Source: Ostrinia nubilalis (Eukaryota > Arthropoda > Insecta > Lepidoptera > Crambidae). From it: a stretch of DNA of 64,000 nt. Positions within the stretch are counted from its first letter, which is position 1. Each line of letters starts with the position of its first letter. The stretch lies in the NCBI RefSeq assembly GCF_963855985.1, contig NC_087104.1:15178501-15242500 (forward strand), read 5' to 3'. The notes under the pieces were generated by a model. The model was not told the DNA's origin. It saw only the letters and a program-made list of their open reading frames with translations, and searched no databases. The translations under genes were made by a program, and so were the position numbers. This document shows positions 27,149 to 39,650 of this stretch, piece by piece.

Positions 27149-27303
27149 ATGGGGAAAATATTCCATTATTCTGTGGTAACGCTAACAAAATTAACGCGTG
27201 AATTTTTTATAAGTAGACAAATGTAATTCAATATAAAAAAGTAGGGTAAAATATTCCGTTGACCTGTGGCAACACTTACAAAATACAACCGTGATTTTTT
27301 TTG
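27149..27303. repeat. Diverged tandem duplication
   Basis: Two related segments of about 60 bp: GGGGAAAATATTCCATTATT.. (27,151 on) and GGGTAAAATATTCCGTTGAC.. (27,244 on). Both continue with CTGTGG-AACxCTxACAAAAT and a CGTGAATTTTTT/CGTGATTTTTT end. They lie about 93 bp apart and are clearly diverged copies. Confidence 0.5.
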
Positions 27304-27347
27304 AAAATTATTATTTAATTAAAATGAATTGGAAATGTGCTACTTAC

Positions 27348-27424
27348 GGATAAAACATGATCCCATGCACTTTCTTCGTAATTCCAGTAGCATTCTTACA
27401 TGTTGGAACGGCACAAGACGGCAT
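27348..27424 (-). CDS. Putative first exon of a THAP-domain protein
   Basis: On the minus strand an ATG at 27,424 opens M-P-S-C-A-V-P-T-C-K-N-A-T-G-I-T-K-K and then V-H-G-I-M-F-Y. A strong donor follows (CC|GTAAGTA, intron from 27,347), leaving a phase-2 end. Met-Pro-x-Cys-x4-Cys-x-Asn at the very N-terminus is the hallmark of THAP zinc-coordinating DNA-binding domains, in which the first two Cys are zinc ligands. The second half of the domain (FP segment, Trp, Cys-x2-His) should lie downstream on the minus strand, and I could not find it before the exon at 26,829. The gene may therefore be broken, or the middle exon is diverged beyond recognition. A CpG-rich patch just upstream (27,467-27,480) could be its promoter. 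Confidence 0.45.
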
Positions 27425-27480
27425 AATTTAATTATAAAGTGTCAATCTGACGGATATGTAAACAATGCGCGCGCCGGCCA

Positions 27481-28867
27481 TTGACTGATTGCTTTAAAGT
27501 CAAAGTAGTGCGATTTGGAGTACTTTATATGAATACACATTTACGCCCGTTGACGGTTTCTGGTTTGTTCCGTATTCTGAGCATTGAACATACATTTTTT
27601 TTAAATACCTTCGCGAAGTAAAACTTCTGTACGTAGTACTTATTATTATTCTGTGGTTATACTACTGCGCTTCGCGGTAGGAAACAATCGTAGATTCGTA
27701 GAACTGTAGCAATTCCGTAGTCGAGTCAAACGTTACAAGATTACGACTACGAGATGCTACGAAACAATGTAGCACGTGGAATTGTAGCAATTCCGTTGAT
27801 AAATCAAATGTACTTAGTTAGGTAACTACATCAATTTATTGGTTAACGTTTCTATAGTTTACAGTTACAATTCACTTTTCTGGTATGAGATAATGAAAAT
27901 ATGGACGTATGAAATCTTGAATATTATTATGAAGTTAGATTTAATTTACATGTTTTGTTTTATTCGTTAGTATTTAAATTCGTTTTATGTCACATAACAA
28001 AATAATGACACAATTGTAATTAAGAAGCTATTAATTATTCGACACGCTGTTACATTGTATTGTGTGGTCCAGTGGCGTCCCGCCGGCCCCGTTTTTACAT
28101 GTACCTGCCCCGTCCCTGCCATTATCGCTAAGGGCAGTAACGCCTAACGCCGCTAATAAGCAGTGGACAAATAGAATACCCGCTAGTTTCTTGTTTGTAA
28201 TCCAAGATTACATTCTATAAATTGTGTTTTGGTGTATTTACACAGAAAAGACATTTAGTTAAGGGACGATTGTTGTTAGCTTAAATTACTTCTTCCAAGA
28301 ATAGGTATAAGATGTGTAATACGCTAGCCACTTTTACACCACCATTTAATAATACTCTTTTGAAAGTTAAGTATGGTTAGCAGTGCTCGCGTTTAATAAG
28401 TTTTAACAGTAGCAGATCGTCAATTCGCCTTGAAATATGAGATATCGTTTTAAGCGAGGCTTTTAGAGCAATGGCCTCAGCAGGGCTAACTGATACTAAT
28501 TCGATTCAAACAGCTTATCTCAGACAAAACCGAACAATTAGTGAGCATTTCCAGACCATTGCTCCTTGAACAAAATCACGGGGTAATTAACCAGACAAAA
28601 AGGTATTTCAGAATCTTTCAACAATTAAATTATTCAAATTTCAAGGATCGGCAACAGACGTATTGTCTTCGTGGTTTCAATAGATGTCTTAAAAAGTTCT
28701 CCTTTCAGCTTTAACTCCGCTTTAAGATTAGATACTTATTAATTGTGTGGGTGTGTGTAGAGTGCTGAATGATACCAAAAAATGACAAAATTTTATTGGC
28801 AAAGAGTCTGGATGAATTGAAAAAAAAAAAAGTTCCCTTGGGATATTGTTATAGGCTAAGCAAAACG
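27481..28867. other. Gene-free stretch
   Basis: No gene is supported. Near 27,690-27,800 there is a diverged internal duplication sharing GTAGCAATTCCGT and several CGTAG words. A GC-richer patch lies at 28,070-28,150. Confidence 0.4.
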
Positions 28868-28993
28868 CTAAAGTTGGGTTGCACCATCTTACTTTAACTT
28901 CAACAAACGTCAAAAGTTTGTCAAACTCCATACAAGAAACACCGGTTATGTTTATAGTTACGGTTAAAATATGGTGGTGTGGAACTCAGCCTA
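28868..28993. mobile_element. MITE-like repeat with GGTTGCACCA termini
   Basis: The left part, GGGTTGCACCATCTTACTTTA, and the right part, ..TTAAAATATGGTGGTGTGGAAC, form imperfect inverted ends. Between them is GTTTGTCAAACTCCATACAAG. A related segment with ATAGTTACGGT and GGTGGTGCAACTC lies at 50,050-50,144. Short elements ending in TGGTGCAAC are frequent in moth genomes. The superfamily is not assigned. Confidence 0.45.
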
Positions 28994-29149
28994 AGTAGCC
29001 CGAAAACTATAATCCGGCCCTCTTCAAGGCGAGAGTGAATAAGCACTTACAGGGCAGATATGTACCATCCTAGACTGCATCCCACTTAACATCAGGTGCG
29101 ATTGTGGTCAAATACCTGCCTTGTTATGCATAAAAAAAAAAAAAAAAAA
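28994..29149 (+). mobile_element. 3' end of a LINE with poly(A) tail
   Basis: The sequence reads as the decayed C-terminus of a LINE ORF (CTCTTCAAGGCGAGAGTGAA gives L-F-K-A-R-V-N), then CACTTAACATCAGGTGCGAT, then a pure A run of about 18 bases (29,131-29,149). It shares the CACTTA-CATCAGGTG block with the minus-strand tail at 19,069. It is a 5'-truncated, non-coding copy. The A run suggests fairly recent insertion, but I found no clear target-site duplication. Confidence 0.6.
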
Positions 29150-32100
29150 ATTTACTGTAGATAATATTTAACCGTGGATTTGATCAAAGTAAATGAGATG
29201 CAAGTAAGTAACATGGTCTACCTTTCAAAGCCTCGCTTGGTAACTAGAATCGATACCAACATTCGCAATACAGCTGTTTATGCTTCGAATGTTTCAATAT
29301 AAACCATTGTTAGTATGTACATACTCAATATACTATACGTTTAAATTAAATCCAGTGTTCATTGTCCGGTATTGAATAGTATCAGCGTCAGGTCAGCTCG
29401 AAGTGATGTGTTAAGGACGACCCATGTCAATGGTGTCTGCTCGCTTTGTGTCCGAGAGCGGAGCGAAATAATCCTTTTGAAATTGTAAAGTAAGTACGTA
29501 TATCGTCTGATGATTCAATTACAACTACCTACCATTACTACTCGTATTATTCGTCGAGCTATGAATGCCTTGGAATATGTATAGATTTAATGACCTTTAT
29601 AAGCGATAGACAGAACATTTTGTAACGTACAAACTTACAGGCTCGCATTACCTATCTAAATAAAAAAAACCCTGTTTTTCTAACCACTGACTCTGTCTGT
29701 TCATGTGAAGTCTATCTTTACGTTACTACTGTGTAATATTGTTTAATATTCAAAGATTCAAGTGTCAATGTGAAGTAGGTATAAAGCCTTAGTGTTTCCA
29801 TAAAGTTAGTTCCATATAAATCTTGTGGAATTTAGCAGTTTCACACGACTAGTTGGAGGCGGCACATATTCTACAGCCATTGCTTGACTATTGTTCCGGG
29901 GTTTGCGGACAGTGGACGGATTAACTTAGGATGTTTGCAGCAAGGTTATTCAGAAACTCGTCCTCAACTGCGATGGAGTCATGACTGGATAGACTAAAGC
30001 GGTACAGACTGACTTGGTTGTATTAAACTCCACACAATCGGTTTTGGTTTTGAATAGAACTAAGCGTTTGTGTAGCTTTACCTTCTAAGCTACTAACTCA
30101 ATAATCAATATGTTGCTCTGTGCAATAACTAAAACGTCCTTACATTTCCTACGCATTACATTTTATAGCTCTTCTTTTATGTCGCAAACTGAGGAGCAAA
30201 ATGAACAAACAATGAAAGGGTACGGACTTGATTATAAAATGGAATTCATAGTCGCAAGTTTTCACTTTAAATTCTGCTGCATTTTGATAAAGAAGAAATT
30301 GAGTGTCACTCATAGAAATTGTGTTTTTAGATTGTGAGAGACAACTCGAGTAATTTATTGTTACGTACGCTACGAGTATGTGTCATCGTTGAATTTACAT
30401 TGCATCTGCTGTTTGTTATGTTCGGACATATCAAGGATAGTATCTATCGTTTTAGAATGAAATTCTTAATACAAAATTATTTAACATTATAACATATTTT
30501 AACAATATAACAATAGGAAACATCGAATCTTTGACACAAATAGAAGCAATTTATTTAAATGTTCAATAATAAATTAATGTGATTTTAACGTAATCGTATA
30601 ACATGTCGATTGTCAATTTTGACATCCAGTTTTTTGGTGCGGTGTTTATTATTATAACACAAATACCTATCAGGTACATTTAACATGTTTTGTCAATGAT
30701 AAAAACTTTACATCAATAGCAACATCATTTATTAATCCTTAGCAGTTTTGCCTGCCGACCTAGATTCTTTATTAAAATTTCTAAAGGCATTATATGAATA
30801 AGTATTAATTTTTTGCAGAGATGCCTAGATGAACTAAGCCTGCACTGAAACAGCTTGTATTAAATTGCCGACATAATAAAGCTCATTAGTATTCCGTCGT
30901 CAAAGAGCGCTAACGAACGCGGACCCGCGCAGGTTTAGTTTATTTAACAATCCGCTTCAATATCTCTGCGATATTACTTTTAAGCAAATATTGAAATTGT
31001 GAAGGTATTAAAATGTGTTTCCCTGGCTGAACAATCTGAACATAGATGCAATGAACTGAACGTATTAATAAATATCTCCAATTTTGACTTCAATTATTTA
31101 TTTTGCGTGTAACGTGATCGATCATATGGACTGAAAAAAACAGGTTCAACTATTAACAAAACGCAGCTAAACATTTACAAAAATAGCAGAATAATGACAT
31201 GTGGGTAAGATATTTGGAAATGAAGGCTTGTAACCAAGACAGTAAATGGCAATTCAATCGCTGAGATATCATTTGCCTGTGCCTGTAATAACGGGCGTTC
31301 CGAGAACCAGGACAACCAGTCACTGACGTGTCTGAAGCCAGTCGTATCATATTCTTGTAGGGCGTTCAATGTCATATTAAAAATTCATAGTTTAAACTTT
31401 TAATTATTATTTTATTTTATCACAATACGCAAATTATTCTACAGTGAAGTCATCGAATGAATTTAATCGCTGGATGGATATCTCATAATACGTTGGTGCT
31501 CATTTTACGGTGGAGGTGCGCCATGTACCCGTGTACTGTGCGCGGGATTGAGCCACGCTGAGCGCGAACACTTATTACGAATCAATCACGCTCGGGTAGC
31601 GCTCGCAACACTCGATTGATCACGCTCGACAAGTTTGTTTTATCCGTAATGTCGCTACAAAATGTATTAATAGGTGCACGCTGGTGGAAGTCAGCTTCAC
31701 ACACCCCCCACCCAGACATGGCGCCGATCTTGAGCATGGCGTACGAATGAGATGTTGCATGACGCGGGGCGGTAGACTGTACCTACTCGTGGCAAAAATA
31801 ATCATGTAGGTATGTGATGAAGATGTCATGTCGAATACCGACGCGACGTTCCAATCCGATGCATTAATGTAATTTTGGATACAGGGTTGAGCAATACACA
31901 CGAGTAAATAGATGTTCAAAATTCCAGACACAAATGTACGAGTTTATCAACCAGTGTTATAATATTAAAATTCTCTTTGATCTACAACAAAACACCTACT
32001 TAGAAGGCATGTAATTTCCTTCTCGTACATTTGATACATTATGAGCTCCTAATGTATGTCTGTGATGAGTAGCTACTCATTCACTTTGTCACTACTTAAT

Positions 32101-35100
32101 CAAGATTTGAGGAAACATGTTGGGTATTCTAATAATGTATTCAGGATCTTAGCTTTTTCATCACGCGGTTCGCATCAAATATCCGAGCTGTTCGCGGCGG
32201 CGCGCGCTCGAACATCGGAGATTTTAATTCGCAGCTTTGCGTCGACGACGTAATTAGCCGCTGTCGCGTGTAAGCGCTCGTCCATTACGCCCGGCGCGAT
32301 CAATCACGCGATCGACTGAGCTCCACTTAATTTATACCGTTACACGCTAAGCCCAAGAGCTGCCCCCATTGAGTAGCTTTTAATTTAGCATGATGTTCTT
32401 TTCTACGTATTACGAAGCCAAGTGGGTGTGAAGCTAAGGTCTAACTCCAATGATACTTTAGGGCAAGGTTGCCACTGTTGGACCACTTAACATTGGATTT
32501 AAATATGATAAGTTTGTCCATAACATTAATTTGTATCGACTTCTTACGGAATATAAAATTTTATTTTATTCTTAACAATTTGTGCGAACTACCGATAAAA
32601 GAGCCGCGGTTATCCAAACCAATAAAATGATGATAAATGATTTTTAGATGTATGGTAGGTACCAAAACGTTAGACCAGAAATAAACATCTCTCAATCCAA
32701 GACGAGTGATGAGACCTTACGAATAATATGTTTTTGAGCTTCAATATTTTACAGTTAATTTGTTAACCACGAACACCGCTCACGTTGGCATTAATAATTC
32801 CGTTTTCATAACAGTTATTATGTCTTACGCAATTCCCGCTTGCATAGAACAACATTGTGCGGCAATCACTATTCATTAGGAGGAAACATTCACTATTAGC
32901 GCTGAAGATGTTTCATAAATACAAACAGTTAATTAAACCCGCCCGCGGCACTTACGCGACAAAGACGCCGCCGGCGACGCGGCCCGCACACGCCCGATAG
33001 TCTTGGCTGGGCGAAACGTCTCCCGAATCTGCAGCTTATAAGTTAATTTATCTGATATACTACGTTAGGAATATGCAAAATATAAGAACTCGTCAACTGT
33101 ATAAAACCGAGAAAAACCGGTACATAGAAACATTCTGCCAGGGTTGAGGGGTCAAGAGAAATAAAACCCTTCTCAAGCTTTAGTATATCACAAAAACATG
33201 CAGAGCTTTTATATTCTACAGATTTTGGTACCAGTTTATGAATTGGTTTATTGCAACGACAAAGTCGCGCGACTGCGACTTGCCGCGCGTGTGTCGCCGC
33301 GCAAACACTATTATGTCGCGGCGTGTTTGCCGCGCAATAACAACCGCGGCTTCACTCCGGTTAGAACAATATTTTACAACACAATATCTTTCCGTAATTG
33401 ACATTTGTATAAATAAAGCTCACGGTTACATTGTTGCACTTACAAATACAAGACGTGACGCGCGTCAACAAATATAAACTTGGACTTATTTAAGCGCTGT
33501 CTCTAATCCACTAAATATTGTACATTTTTAGCAGCACACTGGCTCACCTCAACAAATGATATCCTGAACTATGACTGCTTAACTAACAACAACTATTCAA
33601 CTTCAAAAAATAGCACACTACCGCAAATTGCAAAATAAAACGTAGGTTAGTAATTTCCTAAAGTAGGTACAGGCAAATTCTAGCCCAGGACATGAGTGCA
33701 TTGTAAATCATACGCGCTAACTCAGTGGTTTCGAGAGCTTTGCAAATAAAAATTTCCATATATTTGAATAGCAGCCACATTTAATGTCTGTGAGGTCACT
33801 TTACTGCGCTACTAAAGTTGTAAAAATGGACATTTGTAGCCAGCGATCTGTCACGAAAATAAATGTACAAAACGCATGTACATTTTGTCTTTGGATTTTA
33901 TTTACATTTCTAAATTAACTTTTCATCCCAGAAATAACTAAAGCTTTGGATGGTTGACTCTTTTCTTATCTATCTAACAAAGCTATCGTTTGAGGTCAGA
34001 ATTTATAAGCCGCAATGTGCGTCAACGAATTCGTGATTGTACCGGACCGATTTCAGGTAAAATGTACCGTGAAACTAGCTAAGCCCAAAAAACGTCACAC
34101 ACTAGAAGTGCTTTACATAACCATCTTTTTTCTCACTTATAGGGTTTAAGCCAACATTATCTACAACTTACCTACAATTATATCTAAATAATGTAAGTTA
34201 AACAAAGACTGAATACTTTATTGGCGTAATAATACTTTTCTTTTAATAGCTGGTACAAACGAAATGAAATAAATCGCTATATGATATTCTATTTGAACTG
34301 TAACCGGATCTATTAAGAGCACCTGTGCAACATTCCTGCAAAATATATTTCGGCAGAATTCGACCTCGCTCAGGTAACGTGCGAAATTTGAGGGCGTCTT
34401 CACGAAGGAATCCAATCCGCCCGAAAGGATAAAATGTGGCGGGACACCGGCTGGGCTCGTAAAACATCATCGTGATTTTTATTTGCCGACTCATAATAAA
34501 TTTGGAATATAAATGAGTGCGGCTCCACGCAGCAGAGATTAGGCACGCCCTCAACGAGCCACCAGCCCCGGCACAGCCCCGTGTCTCACGTAATCAATCG
34601 ATATCCCAGCTTCAGGAAACGGAGGTGATGGAATTTATTTTCACATCACATTCGACTCACGATGAAAACTAAATCAGATTGAGCATAAAGTAATAACTTT
34701 TGAAAACTGTTCAGATGTGAAAAGTTAGAGCCGCGCCACCTGACGTCTGAAATGCGAAGTGCATTTTGATAAAATAATACGCTACGGAAGCTGAGGATGG
34801 AGATGTGACGTGTTTTACATGCACGATTTACATGAAGTTGTGCACATAGCATCATCATTCGATCGTCTAAGTGTACCTTCTCGTAACAAAATATATTCCA
34901 AGCAATACGAGTTTGACGGTAGGAATCTACACGTAGCCATTGCTTTGATTTACATACAATATTCCATAATCGAACAACATAAAAACACGTTCTTAGAAAA
35001 GCTACACTGGTAATTAGTCAATTCTTTTTCTGGCTTTCAGGGATATATTAAGTTATCGTTTTATTATTTTGCTTAATACATGAGAATATAATTAATACAA

Positions 35101-36626
35101 AATCATGTTTTACTTAAAATATCAACACAAAAAATTACAAACACGTGAATAATTCGTGGAAAACTTCTCATTTGTTGTTACTGATGCCTCCATGTTTTGT
35201 ACGGTTCATCTGGGTTCATCGGATATTTGTATTGGAGAATATACGTTGATTTAGTTACTGTTTCTTTCACTTATGTACCTATATGAGTATTAGACAAAAA
35301 TCTAAAAAATAATATGAAATAACTGTTTTATCAGTATTTCGTTTTTAAAGTATTGCCCAAAATACCAGGGTGCCAAACTAAACTATAGCTTTTTCTTAGT
35401 TTGCTTGCTCTACATTAAAAATAATAACATCCACTTAATGTAGGTAGCTATAGGTAAGTGGATCCTATATGGACCAAAACATAGTTTTATTGTATTGAAA
35501 TAGTATTGCAGAATGTGGTCTCGAATCCCTTCATCCAAGGCTCTATTGTGTCCTTCGCTCGCTAAATTATAGTTTCCTGTTTTTTGTTTGCCGTTCCGAC
35601 GGAAGCGACTATCGAATACACATTGTGCGTTTACTATACAGTGACGGGCATTTGCCTACACTACGTATTTGGTATTAAAATGCAATGATATTTTAATAAT
35701 ATTCTTGGTGATGTGTATATTCACTCTGAGAATAGAACGTAAACTATTTTATACCTCTTGGTGATAAGGGTTTTCACGTGTACCTACGAAGTCACAAGCA
35801 CAGGTAGTATACATTGTTATAAATGTAGATATAGGTACTTTGCTTGTCTGTTAGAATTCGAAGATTGACATAAAGCTTTCTGTCGCAAAATAAAACCTGA
35901 AGTGGGTGATGTAGGAAATGAAAGTTTATATTTATTTTGAGAATTTGATACAATATTTTACCATAATGTCTTTCTTACTGTACTTACCGTTTGCCTTGTA
36001 CAAGTAAAATTTTTATCTTACCTAATACGTTGAATAAAGCAAATATTTGTATTATATTTCTATCTCTCTCTTCAAAAAGCTCGTTAATGCCGTCGAACTG
36101 GGAACACGCGCTTAGTGAAAGCATTTCTTCGTGGAACTTTTATGTGAATAGTTCGTAAGAACTAGTGACAACAAAGGACAATATGTACTACAAGGCAACA
36201 GATGTAAGAAAGAAAAATAATCTAATCAGACCAGAAAGTTAAGAATGCAGGCTTAAAATATATAAGACTTGAAGTAAAATAGTAATAAAAATCAACGTCT
36301 TTTTCTCTTTCATATTTATAAATTACTATTGCTTTTAAATCATATTGCCAGTACGAATAAACAAGCAACTTTTGACCACGTCATAATAAATTGTAATTGT
36401 ACTAAGTGGATACCTTAATTCCACGCACATGGTTTCCCTGTCGTATTTAAGCTGTTAATTTTAATGTTGCCTTGAGTGAAGAGGGTACATGAAAGTTAAG
36501 GTAAAATTATGCAAACCCCATGCCGGCCTAATATACCCGGCACTCCGAACCCATGGCCCACCTGCCGTTGAGTTGGAGTATTTCAACATGAGTGGGACTT
36601 AATTATAAAAGTTGTTCCAGCGCTAT
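29150..36626. other. Gene-free stretch with GC-rich islands
   Basis: No gene is supported over about 7.5 kb. GC-rich islands lie near 31,490-31,640, 32,160-32,340, 32,940-33,010, 33,255-33,360 and 34,540-34,600. Open frames of 60-100 codons on both strands overlap one another and show no domain. Confidence 0.45.
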
Positions 36627-36710
36627 ACACATTCGGAGCTTAGTGGTTTGAGAAACAAACTTAATGCTGAAGATTCTGGGTTCTCTTCCCAAGAGGAATA
36701 CGAATAAAGC
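36627..36710 (+). repeat. Degenerate tRNA-derived SINE head
   Basis: CGGAGCTTAGTGGTTTGAG resembles a tRNA 5' part with A box. About 45 bases later GGGTTCTCTTCCCAAG resembles a decayed B box (consensus GGTTCGATTCC). The spacing is tRNA-like, but the stems do not pair well, so I call an old SINE and not a functional tRNA gene. Confidence 0.4.
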
Positions 36711-37126
36711 TGCTTCAGCTCACAATACATAATTATAAAAACTCATCGCAGATGTTTTATAGGAAGATACTTACATATATTGTTTAAATAATATAATACG
36801 AATGTTTGAATAATATATAACGAGAGTATAAGGTACAATGCACCAACCCGGCGCAGCCGTCGGCGGCTCCCTTCATTGTTCATGGTTCCCAAGGTGAGCA
36901 CTAACTATGCGCGTAATGCACCTATCTCACGGTTGCTGCAAACGTACAATGATACTTTTCGGGATATTGATTTGTTTGCTCACAGCAAAGGTGTAGTTAA
37001 ACATAAAGCGGTGGAAATTCTAAATAACGAATTCTAAATAACGAGTGATTAAATTAAAGACAAAAATGTATGTAGGTTTATTATGTAGGTGTATATGTAT
37101 TTAATTATTGTGTTGTATGTATTTAT
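36711..37126. other. AT-rich spacer with repeated GTATxTATTTA words
   Basis: No gene. A GC-richer patch lies at 36,840-36,900. Just before the palindromic element are the related words GTATATGTATTTA and GTTGTATGTATTTATA. A similar TTGTGTTATATGTATTTATATA follows the element at 38,180-38,200. Confidence 0.5.
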
Positions 37127-37624
37127 ATACAGTGTGTCCGGGCATGTAGTGATCAAACTTTAAGGGCGTAATCTATAGACAATTTTATCGGTGAAAATAC
37201 TTTAAATTTGGGGCTTGACCCATTTCTCGCATATTTACAAGGATTTAAGTTTTTAATTTTTAGTTTTCACCTCTTCCTTCAAAAACAAATGATAGCGTGG
37301 GTAGCTTAACATTAATAAGCAAAAATTTTATATCATGCGATAGCCAATAAAATTATCTATTAGTAGAAGTAGAAAACAGATACAAGTTTCATACATTTTA
37401 AGGGTGTAAGAATGGATTTAATTAGAAATAAACATGATTTTTTTCATATCTTTTTCAGTTATTTCCCAACACAAGAAAAACCAGGTCGTTAAGGTATGTT
37501 TTATTTGCATTGTATTATTAGTATTTGAGCTATTCTACAAAACAAATGTAAATTTATTAGTCTACGTCTATTAGTTTCGACGTAATTGTTGAACAAAGAT
37601 ACCCCTTCCCAGCGGTTTCCATAG
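37127..37624 (+). repeat. Left arm of the palindromic element
   Basis: This 498-bp arm begins ATACAGTGTGTCCGGGCATG and ends GCGGTTTCCATAG. Mismatches to the right arm noticed: in CATTTCTCGC (right arm has A for C), GAGCTATTC (right arm C for T) and AAACAAATG (right arm G for A). Confidence 0.88.
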
Positions 37625-37681
37625 CGCACGCGACATGCGAAAATGCACTGCCTGAAAGAATCACACAACCTATTCCGATTA

Positions 37682-38179
37682 CTATGGAAACCGCTGGGAA
37701 GGGGTATCTTTGTTCAACAATTACGTCGAAACTAATAGACGTAGACTAATAAATTTACATTCGTTTTGTAGAATGGCTCAAATACTAATAATACAATGCA
37801 AATAAAACATACCTTAACGACCTGGTTTTTCTTGTGTTGGGAAATAACTGAAAAAGATATGAAAAAAATCATGTTTATTTCTAATTAAATCCATTCTTAC
37901 ACCCTTAAAATGTATGAAACTTGTATCTGTTTTCTACTTCTACTAATAGATAATTTTATTGGCTATCGCATGATATAAAATTTTTGCTTATTAATGTTAA
38001 GCTACCCACGCTATCATTTGTTTTTGAAGGAAGAGGTGAAAACTAAAAATTAAAAACTTAAATCCTTGTAAATATGCGATAAATGGGTCAAGCCCCAAAT
38101 TTAAAGTATTTTCACCGATAAAATTGTCTATAGATTACGCCCTTAAAGTTTGATCACTACATGCCCGGACACACTGTAT
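37682..38179 (-). repeat. Right arm of the palindromic element
   Basis: Inverted 498-bp partner of 37,127-37,624. It begins CTATGGAAACCGC and ends CCCGGACACACTGTAT. Confidence 0.88.
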
Positions 38180-39109
38180 TGTGTTATATGTATTTATATA
38201 TTGCGTGGTATTTATTTATTTATTTATTTATATATTGTGTAGGGTATATAAATTGGTAAGATTGCATATTATGTAGTATTTTTGTTTTTGTTTCACGTTC
38301 TATGCTAAGAATTATAAGTATCATCCGTGTAAATTTTTTAATTATGCAGTTGGTTTTCTGAATAAAATAAAATAAAAAATAAATAATTTATACACACATA
38401 CATAAATTAATACACCCGAATACAAGAACTTGAAATTAAATATTGTTCTTAGTACCAAAAATGTTCAAAATAAGTTTGTGAGGCGGCGCCCCCTCCGCAA
38501 GGGAAGGTCGCGGCGTTTGCCGAGCACTCGCGAGCAAATAGAGCGTGACAGACCGCGCTCGACTTGCCTCGATTTAGGGCAACATTTGCCAATAAAAAAT
38601 AATACAGATGTTATTTCACGCTGTGGAAAACTATCAAGTGTAGAAATGGCCATACGTTAAACTTCCTGCAAACAGTAGTTTGTTAATAACGGTTCACTTT
38701 GCTCTCGTGCGAGTCTGGGCGGCGATTAATAAAGGCGTGCGCCTGTCGCGTCGAACCCGAGGTGTCAATTATGGCTGTTACTGGCTACTCTTTTATTACT
38801 GAAGTTTTCCGTGTTGACTATTTCTATTGCAAATAGGTTAGTGTAAATATACCATGGCGAATTTCATATCTTCCCATATCCTAAATTTTTCGGCGCCATT
38901 TTTATGCCATTATCTATTTTGATACAGTCTTAATTTCTTCAAAGTCACGTTATACTAAAATATGTCACAAACTTTAATATGGCGTCTTATAATAAAAGAA
39001 TTTACATGATAAAAGTAATAAAATCCATTATAGTCAAATTTCACTTTATACTTTTATTCTTAAGACTAAAAAAGTATTTTTATGGATGTCATTGTCACAA
39101 AGATAATGA
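38180..39109. other. Gene-free stretch with microsatellite and GC island
   Basis: A TATT repeat lies at about 38,209-38,232. A GC-rich island lies at about 38,480-38,570, with frames open on both strands (a sign of composition and not of coding). No gene. Confidence 0.5.
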
Positions 39110-39267
39110 CACTAATATTATAAAGGCGAAAGTTTGTGAGTGTATGTTTGTTACTTCTCCACGTCTAAACGGCTGGAGCGATTTTAATATTTGGTATGGA
39201 GTTAGGACACCCTGGATTAACACATTGGCTACGTTTTGCCGCGGGTAACACCGCGGGGCACAGCTAA
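39110..39267 (+). mobile_element. Helitron relic (5' truncated)
   Basis: CACTAATATTATAAAGGCGAAAG at the left, CGGCTGGAGCGATTTTAAT in the core, and CCGCGGGTAACACCGCGG-GGCACAGCTAA at the right match the short lepidopteran Helitron family (copies at 6,989 and 52,643). The GC-rich hairpin just before the CTAA end is intact: CCGCGG/CCGCGG pairs. The 5' TC is lost. Confidence 0.6.
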
Positions 39268-39454
39268 TACACAATAAAACTCGTATTCGATATTCGAGAT
39301 GGAATATTCAACAACTCAAAAGTAAACTCGGCAGCCAAGTTGCGACTTGTGACGTTATGGAAGGCTTGTGGAACTGCAAGCTATTTCCATATTACGATGA
39401 GTCAAAAGTTGCATGCGTAATTGTTAATGCAAAGTTAAGTAAGAGGCGCCGCAC

Positions 39455-39650
39455 GGCACGTGGCGTCGTAGCGCTGTAGCGCCGTAGCGTCGGAGCGCCG
39501 CGTAGCGCCGGAGCGCCGTAGCACCGGAGCGCCGTAGCGCCGGAGCGCCGTAGCGTCGTAGCGTCGGAGCGCCGTAGTGCCATAGCGTCATAGTGCCGTA
39601 ATGTCGTAGCGTCGAAGCACCGTAATCCTCGTAGCATCATAGCGTCATAA
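39455..39650. repeat. 9-bp minisatellite (GCGCCGTAG-type)
   Basis: About twenty imperfect 9-base units of the form G-C-G-C/T-C-G-T-A-G or GCGCCGGAG. They are best preserved at 39,463-39,580 and decay toward 39,650. The period is a multiple of three, so a minus-strand frame (39,392-39,640) runs through it as a Leu-Arg-Arg/Cys-Tyr-Gly-Ala repeat. I regard that as a by-product. Confidence 0.75.

Larger units (their letters stand above)
37127..38179. mobile_element. Giant near-perfect palindromic (foldback) element
   Basis: A left arm at 37,127-37,624 is the reverse complement of a right arm at 37,682-38,179. Each arm is 498 bp. Reading them base by base I find about three mismatches and no length difference. 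A 57-bp unique loop (37,625-37,681) lies between. The outer ends are TA-CAGTGTGTCCGGGCATG and its inverse followed by TA, which suits a TA target and a CAGTG-type terminus as in Tc1/mariner-like elements. The superfamily is inferred. There is no coding frame. A related, shorter copy lies at 46,031-46,294. A transcript across the element would fold into a hairpin of about 500 bp. Confidence 0.85.

Noticed and set aside
39392..39640. Minus-strand Leu/Arg repeat protein
   Set aside because: The frame is a by-product of the 9-bp minisatellite; no start or control signals and the array decays.
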